Shown in pieces: positions 8,795-16,252 of a DNA stretch of 42,558 bases (within the stretch, counting starts at the first letter, position 1; each line of letters begins with the position of its first letter). Location: contig SRUQ01000018.1 of the NCBI GenBank assembly GCA_004791255.1, forward strand, positions 5,685-48,242, given 5' to 3'. The notes below the pieces were generated by a model that searched no databases, was not told the origin of the DNA, and was given only the letters and a program-made list of their open reading frames with translations. The DNA comes from a bacterium M00.F.Ca.ET.205.01.1.1. Lineage in GTDB: Bacteria; Pseudomonadota; Alphaproteobacteria; Rhizobiales; Rhizobiaceae. The translations under genes were made by a program, and so were the position numbers.

Positions 8795-9318
8795 AAACCT
8801 CCAGTTCCCTGGGGCAAAGGCGGGCCACTGTCGCAAGCAAGATATCGGCCGCCGCCAGGCGCACGGTCGCCGCGCCAACATCCGACGCCAAGTGCGGGTA
8901 TGCTGGTTATCAAAATGCGCTGCATAGGTTTCTCCTTGAGGTGTCGGTCCCTTCTTATGCCGAACCTCAGGCAAGCGGCGTTGTTCCAAGGATAGCTGGT
9001 CGATCCGGCATCCCGGCAAATCCGGAGGGTCGAAGCTTTCCACGCACTACTTTTTGAACCGTCCGCCGGCCGGTTGTTGGAACGCTGCCCGGATTTGGTC
9101 GTGGTTGCTCCTCGATGTTGTCGGCCGGTTGGCCGGGTCAAGGCGCGCAATTTCCCGTGTTCGGCCTTGTTCCCGCCAAGGTCGCTTTGGCGAGCGAAGC
9201 GGCCCCCGCACTCGAAACGGATACTTGGTCTCCCAGCGCGGACATTATTTGCCAGCGGTGGCGCCGGGGTCGGAACGATCCAAACAACCGCGCATTAAGC
9301 TAAGCTGCATTCACACAG
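8795..9318. other. Intergenic upstream of the sigma factor gene
   Basis: More than 500 bp with no convincing gene on either strand. Apart from the candidate EcfG promoter at 9272-9296 I recognise nothing. A second GGAAC at 9089-9093 is followed after 16 nt by CGTG, which is a poorer match. Confidence 0.45.
9272..9296 (+). promoter_or_regulatory. Candidate autoregulatory EcfG promoter
   Basis: GGAAC at 9272-9276, 16-nt spacer, CATT at 9293-9296, 23-40 bp ahead of the possible starts of the sigma gene. Autoregulation is common for EcfG-type genes; the -10 element is imperfect. Confidence 0.35.
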
Positions 9319-9921
9319 GTGTTGGGAGCTGGACCGTTGGCATCCGGACAATATGCGTTGGCCAACAAGCCGAACGACGAAATTTCCATAGTCGACCTGA
9401 TACCCGCCCTGCGGGCTTTCGCCCGGACCTTTTGCCGCGTCCCCGACGATGCCGACGACCTGGTGCAGGAGACGCTGACCAAGGGGCTCGCCAACATCGA
9501 CAAGTTTGAGCCCGGAACACGCATGAAGTCGTGGTTGTTCACAATCATGCGCAATACCTACTATACGCACGCAAAAGCCGCCGCCAGGGAAGCGCCCGGC
9601 CTGCTAGATTGCGCGTCCTTGCGGCCGATTTCGGAAGCCACGCAGGAATGGTCCATCCAGAGCAAGGAAGTTCACCGTGCCATTCAGAAGCTACCCGAAC
9701 ACCAGCGCGAGGTGCTGATGCTGATCGGGGTATTGGGCGTGAGCTATGAGGAAGCCGCCGACATATGCGGATGCGCGGTCGGCACCGTCAAAAGCCGGCT
9801 CAATCGCGCCCGTGTCAGCGTACTGGAGTTCCTGGGGGAAAGGTCCCTGCAGACGCTGGTGGAACGGCGTAGCCATCTGTCGGACGGTCAGCTTGATCTC
9901 GGAGCCGACAGGCATCCCTAA
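9319..9921 (+). CDS. ECF15 (EcfG-type) RNA polymerase sigma factor
   Basis: 200 residues. Region 2 spans about 27-85 (LIPALRAFARTFCR, DDADDLVQETL, IDKFEPGTRMKSWLFTIMRN). Region 4 spans about 115-170 (KLPEHQREVLMLIGVLGVSY, EEAADICGCAVGTVKSRLNR). The EEAA-x-ICGCAVGT-x-KSR helix-turn-helix is characteristic of the alphaproteobacterial EcfG family, which drives the general stress response under the PhyR-NepR partner switch. The start is uncertain: GTG at 9319 has no ribosome site, while a TTG at 9337 follows GGGAG with 8 nt and may be the real one. It is convergent with a small possible NepR-like gene. No phyR is visible in the window. The -35/-10 motifs near many neighbours are the kind this sigma recognises. 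Confidence 0.93.
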   Translation: MLGAGPLASGQYALANKPNDEISIVDLIPALRAFARTFCRVPDDADDLVQETLTKGLANIDKFEPGTRMKSWLFTIMRNTYYTHAKAAAREAPGLLDCASLRPISEATQEWSIQSKEVHRAIQKLPEHQREVLMLIGVLGVSYEEAADICGCAVGTVKSRLNRARVSVLEFLGERSLQTLVERRSHLSDGQLDLGADRHP

Positions 9922-9967
9922 CGGGCCGTTCTGAAGGCCGAACAACACTGCTTCCCATCCTGCCTGG

Positions 9968-10144
9968 TCAACTTCCCACCTCACGCCGGCGTTTTTCGAC
10001 GAGAGCGTTTTGTAGTTCGACGGCGAGTTCGGTCAAGCGATCGGGTATTTTCTCCTGTTCGATGGCGGTCAGAAGAGAAGCGATCTCCCGGTCCGCCGCA
10101 GCGTTGGGGGAGGTGTTGGTGCTGTCGTCGCTGGAGCGGGGCAT
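9968..10144 (-). CDS. Small NepR-like protein (tentative anti-sigma)
   Basis: 58 residues starting at an ATG at 10144 behind AGGGAAG. The first 20 residues are polar. The rest forms a helix-turn-helix of about the NepR size: REIASLLTAIEQEKIPDRLT followed by ELAVELQNALVEKRRREVGS. The central I-P-D-R-L-T-E-L is like the P-x-P-D-R-F-x-x-L of NepR, which sequesters EcfG. Lying tail to tail with the ecfG-type gene supports this. The rest of the NepR pattern is loose, so it may be an unrelated small protein. A longer frame upstream has no ribosome site. Confidence 0.5.
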   Translation of the reverse strand: MPRSSDDSTNTSPNAAADREIASLLTAIEQEKIPDRLTELAVELQNALVEKRRREVGS

Positions 10145-10609
10145 CGTCTTCCCTGGGGTCACGGTCTCTTCGCATAGTGTGGCGGCAGGCGTGAGGCTTT
10201 TCAAGGCGGCAACGTCTTGCCCCGCGGCGGCGGTCACTGAAACCGCCTGCGGCCGGGATGCACGACAACTCCTCGGGCAATGGCTCCGCCCCAAACTGCC
10301 TCGCAAGAGGTTTGTTCCGGCTTGTCGGTCGGCATTTGTTGACGGCCGAATTTGCGGGCGCACACAACGATAGCCGCGCCCTTCAAGGTGGAAGTGCTCA
10401 TTCAGGCCCTGTCGAGCCCTTCCTGGTTGCTGCCATATTCGTTGTCCTGAACGTGGCCCGATGGGCGGGGCAGTCGAGATATTCCATCGAGGCAAGTCAT
10501 TTCTATCCCTTGCGCTTCGAAACCTACCTCAAAAGTTAATGAAGCGGCTCTGTCGCAGGAGTATAAGATCGTCCAAAGGTCCAACACAGACTCCAGAAGG
10601 CACGGCACG
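10145..10609. other. Intergenic, no gene recognised
   Basis: 465 bp between two divergent genes. The only signal noted is GGAAC-N16-AGTT on the minus strand at 10318-10294. It could drive the NepR-like gene, but would leave a leader of about 140 nt. Confidence 0.4.
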
Positions 10610-10954
10610 ATGAACCGCTTCCTGTTCCGCACCGCGGATTTTCTGTCCAGCCCGCCAGGCTTCTATGTGATGCTAGTGGCCATGGTTCTGTGCACCTTGC
10701 TTGTTCCTTTTGGTCTGACAAACGTAGTCACATACGCGCTGTCGGTCGCGGCTATCGTGATAACGGGTGTGGTGCTCATCCAAGGCTATCGCGACACTGC
10801 CGCAATCCACGCCAAGCTGGATGAAATCGTCGTTGCGCTGAAAGAGACCCGCAATGAGGTGGTGGGGCTCGAACACGCGCAGCCAGAGGAAATTCGCGAG
10901 AAACTGAAAGAGCTGGAGCGCGAGGCTGCAGCGGGCACCCTCGACGCGTCGTAG
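10610..10954 (+). CDS. Low-affinity iron permease family protein
   Basis: 114 residues. Two transmembrane helices, about 18-38 and 42-62, are followed by a cytoplasmic tail with the family's conserved GYRDTAAIHAKLDEIVVALK segment and a charged helix (QPEEIREKLKELEREAA). In the Fe_permease family this segment reads close to NRDTAAIHLKLDELI. Despite the name, bacterial members are small and transport of iron is not well shown. The ATG at 10610 follows AAGGCACGGCACG. Its TAG stop at 10952-10954 touches the stop codon of the convergent Ku gene directly, with no base between them. Confidence 0.8.
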   Translation: MNRFLFRTADFLSSPPGFYVMLVAMVLCTLLVPFGLTNVVTYALSVAAIVITGVVLIQGYRDTAAIHAKLDEIVVALKETRNEVVGLEHAQPEEIREKLKELEREAAAGTLDAS

Positions 10955-11785
10955 CTAAGCCGACCGTTTCCTGGATGTGGTGGGTTTGCCCTTGCGCGAC
11001 TTGCCGCCCTCTTGCGCCAGGCTCTTGCGCAAGATCTCGGCCAGGTTGACGACGTTCTCCTTCGGACGGGGAGCTGGCTTTGGCGGCGCCCTGCCTTTGC
11101 GCTTGGCTTCGATCATCGCGATGAGAGCATCCTCGTAGGTGTCTTCAAACTTCGAAGGATCGAACTTGGTCACTTTCTTGTCGATCAGCAGGCTGGCGAT
11201 TTCGGTGAGGTCGGGATCGTATTCGATCTTCTTGATATCCGCGAACACGCTTTGCTCGGAGATCATCTCGCCATGGTTGCGCAGCTCTGTCAGGAGCATG
11301 CCTTTGCCGAACGACTGGATCAGCACTTCACGACCGCGCTGATAGAGGACGACGCATGAGCGGGCAGCGACCTTCTTTTCTTCCATCGCCTTGCGGATGA
11401 CTTCAAAAGCCTCGGCCGCCGCTCCATCCGCCGGGATGAGATAATAAGGCTTTTCAAGATAGCGTGTGTCGACATCGCTGAGTTCGACGAACTCGCCGAC
11501 TTCCAATGTGTGTTTCGAGGTAAGCTTCAGCTTCTTGAGCTCATCGGGCTCGACATGGACGTATTCGTCCTTGTCGATCTCGAAGCCCCTCACCTGGTCC
11601 TCGGCGTCGACAATCTCTTCGGTCGCTTCATCGATGTAAGCGCTCTTGACCGGCAAGCCGTCCTTGCGATTGAGGATTTTGAAATGAATCTTCGACGCCT
11701 CGCTGGTGGCGCCTACGATCTTTACGCCACAAGTGACTGATCCGACTTTCAAGAAGCCCTTCCATGCGGCTCGTGGCGTGGCCAT
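10955..11785 (-). CDS. ku: Ku protein, non-homologous end joining
   Basis: 276 residues, the usual length of bacterial Ku. The N-terminal APRAAWKGFLKVGSVTCGVK-like opening, the central YYLIPADGAAAEAFEVIRKA segment and KGMLLTELRNHGEM are family hallmarks of the Ku70/80 beta-barrel ring that threads onto DNA ends. The C-terminus is a Lys/Arg/Pro-rich tail (about 225-276), which in Ku binds DNA or recruits LigD. Ku holds double-strand breaks for the ligase; an ATP-dependent ligase is encoded at 14.5 kb in the same neighbourhood. The ATG at 11785 follows GAGG. A perfect GGAAC-N16-CGTT promoter element lies just upstream, pointing to stress induction. Confidence 0.95.
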   Translation of the reverse strand: MATPRAAWKGFLKVGSVTCGVKIVGATSEASKIHFKILNRKDGLPVKSAYIDEATEEIVDAEDQVRGFEIDKDEYVHVEPDELKKLKLTSKHTLEVGEFVELSDVDTRYLEKPYYLIPADGAAAEAFEVIRKAMEEKKVAARSCVVLYQRGREVLIQSFGKGMLLTELRNHGEMISEQSVFADIKKIEYDPDLTEIASLLIDKKVTKFDPSKFEDTYEDALIAMIEAKRKGRAPPKPAPRPKENVVNLAEILRKSLAQEGGKSRKGKPTTSRKRSA

Positions 11786-11814
11786 GCGGCTACCTCAGCG
11801 GTTGATGAGCCACC

Positions 11815-11839
11815 AACGGACGCCGGCTGCGATTGTTCC
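11815..11839 (-). promoter_or_regulatory. EcfG-type promoter of ku
   Basis: Minus strand GGAAC at 11839-11835, 16-nt spacer, CGTT at 11818-11815, which matches the EcfG consensus exactly. Predicted start of transcription near 11808 gives a 23-nt leader. Confidence 0.7.
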
Positions 11840-11904
11840 TGAGGATTCCTTGACCAACCGCCGGCATCCATGAGGGCTCATGGATGCATCCGCGTCATTC
11901 CAGT

Positions 11905-11929
11905 GGAACAATGCCGTCGGCATGTTGTT
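11905..11929 (+). promoter_or_regulatory. EcfG-type promoter of the 11991 gene
   Basis: GGAAC at 11905-11909, 16-nt spacer, TGTT at 11926-11929, about 60 bp before the ATG. With the ku promoter it makes a divergent stress-promoter pair. Confidence 0.6.
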
Positions 11930-11990
11930 AGGCTCAACCGCCGCCACGGCGCCTGAACACGGCCAGCTCAATACCGGTAGGAGATTTCCC

Positions 11991-12263
11991 ATGTCGCAAT
12001 CGCAAACGACCACTGACCATGACGAGATCCGCAAATGGGCCGAGGAGCGGAAAGGCAGGCCAGCAGTGGTGCGCAGCCGAGGAGAGGGTGGTGTTCTGAG
12101 GATCGATTTCGGCGAACCGGAACAAGCATTCGAAGCGATCGAATGGGACGAGTTCTTCCGCATCTTCGAGGACAACGATCTGGCCTTTCTTTACCAGGGC
12201 AAGACCGCCGCCGGTCAGACCAGCCGTTTCAACAAGTTCGTCGGGCGCGACAAGAAGAGTTGA
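11991..12263 (+). CDS. Small conserved protein (IRKWAEERKGRPA family)
   Basis: 90 residues starting at an ATG behind TAGGAGATTTCCC. It belongs to a widespread small family recognised by DHDEIRKWAEERKGRPAVV at the N-terminus, VLRIDFGEPE in the middle and a C-terminal IEWDEFFRIFEDNDLAFLYQ ending in FNKFVGRD. Databases often label members hypothetical or, wrongly, 1,4-alpha-glucan branching enzyme. Function is unknown. It is divergent from ku, and both have EcfG-type promoters, so a stress role is likely. Confidence 0.85.
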   Translation: MSQSQTTTDHDEIRKWAEERKGRPAVVRSRGEGGVLRIDFGEPEQAFEAIEWDEFFRIFEDNDLAFLYQGKTAAGQTSRFNKFVGRDKKS

Positions 12264-12334
12264 AAAATGACCGTTGCCGGCCTGCCGGCACGGGTCGATT
12301 GACGGTTCAAGCTCACGGACCAGAAAAGCCGTGA

Positions 12335-12895
12335 TCAATGCAATAAGCCCGCGCCACTGGATTTTGCCACATTGCGCATGATGCAGTTCAGCCAATCCTC
12401 GGTGGAGAGGTCGGCTTGCTTTCGGTCGATATCGCGGATCGCTCGTTCGAGCGTCCTCTCGACCAGTCGATCGGAGGCATTGACGTCTTCAAGCAGCAAC
12501 CGTGCGGCGAGCCTTAGCTTGGGCAGAAGCGCGAATACATCGTCGGAAGAAACCGGCTTCTCGCCGTCTCGTGCTGAGGGTGGAAACAAGGCATTGGTGA
12601 CAGCCTTGCCGGTTGATTTCCGCTGATTGCTGGCCAGGATCGCCGCCTCGGCAGTCTGCGTGTGGGTCGCGGCCTGTTCGGGCGTGGCAGCAGGACCTAG
12701 TATGACCGCGCCCATATTGCTGAAATAGCGCGCCAGATCGTCAGCCAAAATCGTTCGAACTTGCTCGTCCGCGGCAGCTTGCACGCGCTTCGCCAGCACC
12801 AGCACCAGCATTCGCACCGGCGCCGGGCCTTCGTCGGCATACGATTCTGAAATCGCAGCCGTGGTTGCCTTTCTTTCGGTCAAGCGCTTGGTCAT
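12335..12895 (-). CDS. Protein with C-terminal sigma-2-like domain (possible sigma mimic)
   Basis: 186 residues starting at an ATG at 12895 behind GAGG. Residues 1-115 form an unknown helical part (PVRMLVLVLAKRVQAAADEQ; LARYFSNMGAVILGPAATPE). Residues about 121-177 align with region 2 of the EcfG-type sigma encoded at 9.3 kb: LLPKLRLAARLLL / LIPALRAFARTFC, DRLVERTLERAIRDID / DDLVQETLTKGLANID, and TEDWLNCIMRN / MKSWLFTIMRN. There is no region 4, so it cannot be an ordinary sigma factor. PhyR proteins use a sigma-like domain to bind NepR, but PhyR has region 4 and a receiver domain, which are missing here. A perfect GGAAC-N16-CGTT promoter lies directly upstream. The sigma likeness is visible; a regulatory role is inference. 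Confidence 0.75.
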   Translation of the reverse strand: MTKRLTERKATTAAISESYADEGPAPVRMLVLVLAKRVQAAADEQVRTILADDLARYFSNMGAVILGPAATPEQAATHTQTAEAAILASNQRKSTGKAVTNALFPPSARDGEKPVSSDDVFALLPKLRLAARLLLEDVNASDRLVERTLERAIRDIDRKQADLSTEDWLNCIMRNVAKSSGAGLLH

Positions 12896-12918
12896 TGAAG
12901 CCTCTGTCTTCGGCAAAC

Positions 12919-12943
12919 AACGGGAATTGTCCAAGCTTGTTCC
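12919..12943 (-). promoter_or_regulatory. EcfG-type promoter of the sigma-mimic gene
   Basis: Minus strand GGAAC at 12943-12939, 16-nt spacer, CGTT at 12922-12919, an exact consensus match. The leader to the ATG at 12895 would be about 17 nt. Confidence 0.7.
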
Positions 12944-13254
12944 GTCTTCCCGACGCTGGCGAAGCGCGGCGCACATCATCATTGCAGGAGGAAGTCAGAT
13001 GGTCAGGAATCCAGGGGTACTAGGAGCAGCACCTGCTCGTTTTCCAGCCCGTTCGGTTCTTTTGTTGAGCCGCCCCCGGCGAACGGAACGCGCAGACATC
13101 GGGTCAAGAAGTTTTCTGCCAGGGCGGAGCAACCTTCGTGGCCGGCAGTTCGACGACCAAGGAGAAGAAGATGCAATATGCGCAAGACATCGCGCTCAGG
13201 CGCGGTTGATATTCTGATCGAGCAATATGTCCTCGCCAGAAGCAGGAACGGTGA

Positions 13255-13516
13255 TTTTGTCTCGACGGAGTTGGCTTGCAAGGCGAGCACGGCACTTGGA
13301 ATCGCGACCGCTTCAATGGCTACAAGCTCGTCTTCGTGCCGTTCAGCGGCGGTCGCCCCAACGGCATGGCGCAAGATGTCGTCATAGGCTTCCTCAACGA
13401 CAAGGGCGAGGGGACGGCCGGTAGGCGTAGCCATCGACAAGTCGGGCGCGCTGCTTATCGCCGACGATGTCGGCAACACCGTCTGGCGGGTTACGGCCAC
13501 GGCGCCCGGCGCTTAA
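13255..13516 (+). pseudogene. Remnant of a PQQ-type sorbosone/glucose dehydrogenase
   Basis: The first part, in the frame of 13255, reads GEHGTWNRDRFNGYKLVFVP followed by FSGGRPNGMAQDVVIGFLND. After a frameshift near 13410-13420 the sense continues in another frame as GRPVGVAIDKSGALLIADD and VGNTVWRVTA, ending at a TAA (13514-13516). Together this is the C-terminal 80 or so residues of the sorbosone/soluble glucose dehydrogenase beta-propeller family, where HGSWNR and GRPVGVA-x-D are family hallmarks. The upstream 300-plus residues are missing and there is a frameshift, so the gene is dead. A single-base assembly error could explain the shift but not the missing 5' part. Confidence 0.7.
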
Positions 13517-13527
13517 ACCGGGAGCAT

Positions 13528-14133
13528 TCAAAGATCAGGCCGCAAGGTTCGTAACGTGACGGAGTAGCGAGGCTGGGCAACAGATGGAATGCTGTGCTCC
13601 CATTCGTTGCGGGCCGAACCGCTCATGAGATAGGCGGATCTCGGCTCGATCTCGATCGTCTCCCGGTCCCATGTCGTGCCGTTCTTGCGGCGTAGCCGAA
13701 AACTACAGGAGGCCAGCAGGGAAACACCCGCGATCAACTCGAATTGCGGTTTGTCCCGGTGCCAACCTATGCCGGCACCCGGCTGATACCAGTTGATCAG
13801 CACTTGGCAGAATTCCGCCGCCTGCCGGCCGGCGAGGTCGGCAACTTTCTCGCGAAGCGGAAACAGGAAATCGGGTATCGCCGCAGCTTCGACGACCTCA
13901 CGGGTGTCATAATCGTAGCGCAAGCCAAAGCCGACGACCTGCCTGTTGGCAAGATGGCCATGGAAGTCGAACGGCTTGAACGGCAGGTCGCCCATATGAC
14001 GAACCAACAGGTTCTCTTCGTCGGGAGTGATCAACTCCGGCCGGTACAAGAAACCCGCGGGCAGGTCCGCGGCGGTTCCAAACAGATCGGCCTGGCGAGC
14101 GGGCACGGCGGTTCTGAATTTTGTCGATGCCAT
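13528..14133 (-). CDS. AlkB-like 2-oxoglutarate/Fe(II) dioxygenase
   Basis: 201 residues, the normal size for AlkB/ALKBH2-type enzymes that remove alkyl groups from DNA bases by oxidation. The iron ligands are visible: H125 and D127 in GWHRDK and H180 in EWEHSIP. The arginine that holds 2-oxoglutarate is in the RYSVTLRTL segment (R189/R195). Y116 in INWYQPGAGIGWH is also conserved in the family. The ATG at 14133 is the first good start. It fits the DNA-repair character of the neighbourhood (Ku, ligase). It is convergent with the dehydrogenase remnant and divergent from the KTSC gene. No GGAAC promoter was found for it. Confidence 0.92.
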   Translation of the reverse strand: MASTKFRTAVPARQADLFGTAADLPAGFLYRPELITPDEENLLVRHMGDLPFKPFDFHGHLANRQVVGFGLRYDYDTREVVEAAAIPDFLFPLREKVADLAGRQAAEFCQVLINWYQPGAGIGWHRDKPQFELIAGVSLLASCSFRLRRKNGTTWDRETIEIEPRSAYLMSGSARNEWEHSIPSVAQPRYSVTLRTLRPDL

Positions 14134-14251
14134 GTCAGCCAGATAGGAAGCGCAGCCACTTGCGCAAGACCTTCGCCCGCAAGCGCAGCCCGCCCATCAC
14201 GGAACCGCTCGGCCTGCTGGAGATTACGCTTGGGAATGCAGGACGTCACTC

Positions 14252-14467
14252 ATGCCTTCCTCAGCCATCAGGACCACGCATTACGACCCCGCGACGAGGG
14301 TGCTCTCCGTTTGGTTTGTGCCGAGTGGCAACCGCTATGATTACGAAGCGGTGGAGCCGGAGACCTACGCGGCGTTCAGGGCCGCTTTTTCGAAAGGCCG
14401 GTTCTTCAACGAATTTGTGCGCGATCGTTATCGGTATCGTCTTGTCGAGCACGGCACTCCGCATTGA
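14252..14467 (+). CDS. KTSC domain protein
   Basis: 71 residues forming a single KTSC domain: TTHYDPATRVLSVWFVPSGN, then RYDYEAVEPETYAAFRAAF and SKGRFFNEFVRDRY. The domain is found alone or fused to lysyl-tRNA synthetase-like and other proteins, and its role is unknown, though RNA or nucleotide binding has been proposed. The ATG at 14252 has only a weak ribosome site. It lies between the divergent AlkB-like gene and the convergent ligase gene. Confidence 0.8.
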   Translation: MPSSAIRTTHYDPATRVLSVWFVPSGNRYDYEAVEPETYAAFRAAFSKGRFFNEFVRDRYRYRLVEHGTPH

Positions 14468-14518
14468 CGAGCCGATCGTGTCCGCAAGCGTGGATGGCCG
14501 CCATGATCGGCTCCTTCG

Positions 14519-15535
14519 TCAGGCTTCCATCTGTTCGATCGTGCATTGGCGCGGCGCCTTGTCTGGGCGCCAGCGCACCAGCTTGGTGCCGTGCCGGAAG
14601 CGGCCATTGGTGACGTGATCGAAGCGGACTTCCACCACCAGGTCCGGCCGCACCGGCTCCCAGTCCCCGCTACGCTCGGTGCTCCAGCGGCTCGGGCCGC
14701 CTGGCGCCTTGCCCGTGAAGCCCGGCTTGGAGCGCAGCTTTTCGAGCCTTGCGGTAAGCGCGGCCCGCTCATCGCTGCCGATGGTGGAGGTGAAACCGAC
14801 ATGGTCGAGCAGGCCGTGCGCATTGTAGAGGCCGAGCAGCAGTGACCCGACAAACCGTTTTCCGTTCAGGTAGCGAAATCCACCGACCACGCAGTCGGCT
14901 GTACGCAGCCGCTTGACCTTGACCATCGCGCGCTCGCCCGCCCGGTAGGTTTCGGCCAGCGCCTTGGCGACGACCCCGTCGGTCGAACCCTGGCCAGCAC
15001 GCTGCAGCCACTGGCTGGCGGTCACCAGGCTTGTGGTGGATGGAGAGAGCCGCAAGGAGGTATGGTTTGCTTGCGCCACAAAGGTTTCGACCGCTGTCCG
15101 CCGTTTCACCAGCGCCTGTTCGAGCAGGAGCTTGCCGCCCGGCGCGACCAGCATGTCGAACAGGATCAGCTGAGCGGGCGTCTCGGCGCTCAACTTGCGG
15201 ATACGTCTCTGCGCCGGATGAAGCCGCATCTGCAGCGCGTCGAAGGATGGGCGCCCTTCGATCTCGATCACGATCTCGCCGTCGACGACGAAGTGCTTGG
15301 CATCGATATCGCGCAGTACCTCTATGAGCTCAGGAAAGTAGCGGCCCAGCGGCTTGCCGGACTTCGCCCTGAGGTCGACAGCATGATCTCCCTTGAAGGC
15401 AAGGCAACGGAATCCGTCCCATTTGGGTTCGTATAGCCAGACACCGCTCTCCTCGGGCAACGCGCTCGCGGTTCGAGCTTCCATCGGAGCGGTATCCAGG
15501 GGCAAAGGGAAGCCGTTTTCTGATGCCGCTACCAT
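14519..15535 (-). CDS. ATP-dependent DNA ligase (LigC / LigD-ligase type)
   Basis: 338 residues from the ATG at 15535, which follows GGAAGAGCG. The adenylated lysine is K38 in EPKWDGFR (motif KxDG). Motif III (LILFDMLV), motif IV (STDGVVAKAL) and motif V (MVKVKRLRTADCVVGG) follow in order, then an OB-fold domain from about 225 on (RPDLVVEVRFDHVTNGRFRH). There is no polymerase or nuclease domain, so it is a stand-alone ligase. With the nearby ku it would give a minimal end-joining pair. The ATG lies inside the last codons of the upstream GFA gene (ATGGTAG), so translation is probably coupled. An upstream in-frame extension of 16 residues has no ribosome site. Confidence 0.93.
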   Translation of the reverse strand: MVAASENGFPLPLDTAPMEARTASALPEESGVWLYEPKWDGFRCLAFKGDHAVDLRAKSGKPLGRYFPELIEVLRDIDAKHFVVDGEIVIEIEGRPSFDALQMRLHPAQRRIRKLSAETPAQLILFDMLVAPGGKLLLEQALVKRRTAVETFVAQANHTSLRLSPSTTSLVTASQWLQRAGQGSTDGVVAKALAETYRAGERAMVKVKRLRTADCVVGGFRYLNGKRFVGSLLLGLYNAHGLLDHVGFTSTIGSDERAALTARLEKLRSKPGFTGKAPGGPSRWSTERSGDWEPVRPDLVVEVRFDHVTNGRFRHGTKLVRWRPDKAPRQCTIEQMEA

Positions 15536-15960
15536 CGCTCTTCCGTGTCGTGGTGCGGCAGGTCGATGCCGCAGCAGACCCAATCGAGCCGCTGCGAAGA
15601 CCCGTAATTGTATTGTGGTTCAAGGTCCGCCGGATTGTCGAAGGTGCCGACGTGGAGCGCGGTTTCGTCCGGCGACGCGTCGTAGGAGAGGGTCAACGGC
15701 GATCCGCAATCGCCGCAGAAGCCGCGCCGGGCGATTGGTGACGATCTGCGGTAGGTCGGCTCGTGGTCGCTCCAAGAGAGGTTCGTGGAGGACACCCAGG
15801 CAAGCACTGCGAACGCGCCGCCCGTCGCGCGACGGCACATATCGCAGTGGCAATAGTGAACGCGGGGATTGCCGTTAACGTGGTAGCGGATCTTGCCGCA
15901 GAGGCATCCGCCGGAGTGGTCGGCGGCAGCAGTCTGGGTTGAAATCTCGGATATCGCCAT
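15529..15960 (-). CDS. GFA / CENP-V family zinc protein
   Basis: 143 residues from the ATG at 15960. The family's cysteine pattern is clear: SGGCLCGKIRY (two Cys), YCHCDMCRRATGGAF (Cys-His-Cys-x2-Cys) and FCGDCGSPL (two Cys). These bind two zinc ions in the fold shared with glutathione-dependent formaldehyde-activating enzyme. Most short members, like this one, are not true Gfa enzymes, and their substrate is unknown. The gene ends 7 bp inside the DNA ligase gene. Coupling to a ligase is unusual and may mean a role in repair or aldehyde damage, which is inference. A longer frame upstream exists but reads as noise. GGAAA-N17-CGTT at 15994-15969 is a weak promoter match. Confidence 0.85.
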   Translation of the reverse strand: MAISEISTQTAAADHSGGCLCGKIRYHVNGNPRVHYCHCDMCRRATGGAFAVLAWVSSTNLSWSDHEPTYRRSSPIARRGFCGDCGSPLTLSYDASPDETALHVGTFDNPADLEPQYNYGSSQRLDWVCCGIDLPHHDTEERW

Positions 15961-16252
15961 TCGTATTGAACGCGTAGCGCAAGCCGTGGTTTCCACGAGA
16001 CAGGGAACAAGGCGCGAGGGCGGCGTTAGTCGGATTGCTGAGAGAATAAGACCTTTGAACCTCAACCAAGCCGTAGGCGCTTTGCCCGGTCGGTGAGAGA
16101 TCGCGATCGGGGCGTGTTCTGATGTCGGGCGCCCGGTTTGACATACGGCCCGCTCGCAATCGGGGAAGACCTGAACGTCCATCAATGCGACGAAGATCAG
16201 GGAGACCACGTGCGAGCGGCCGCACTGAACGGTCAAGATTAAGAAACAGGCA

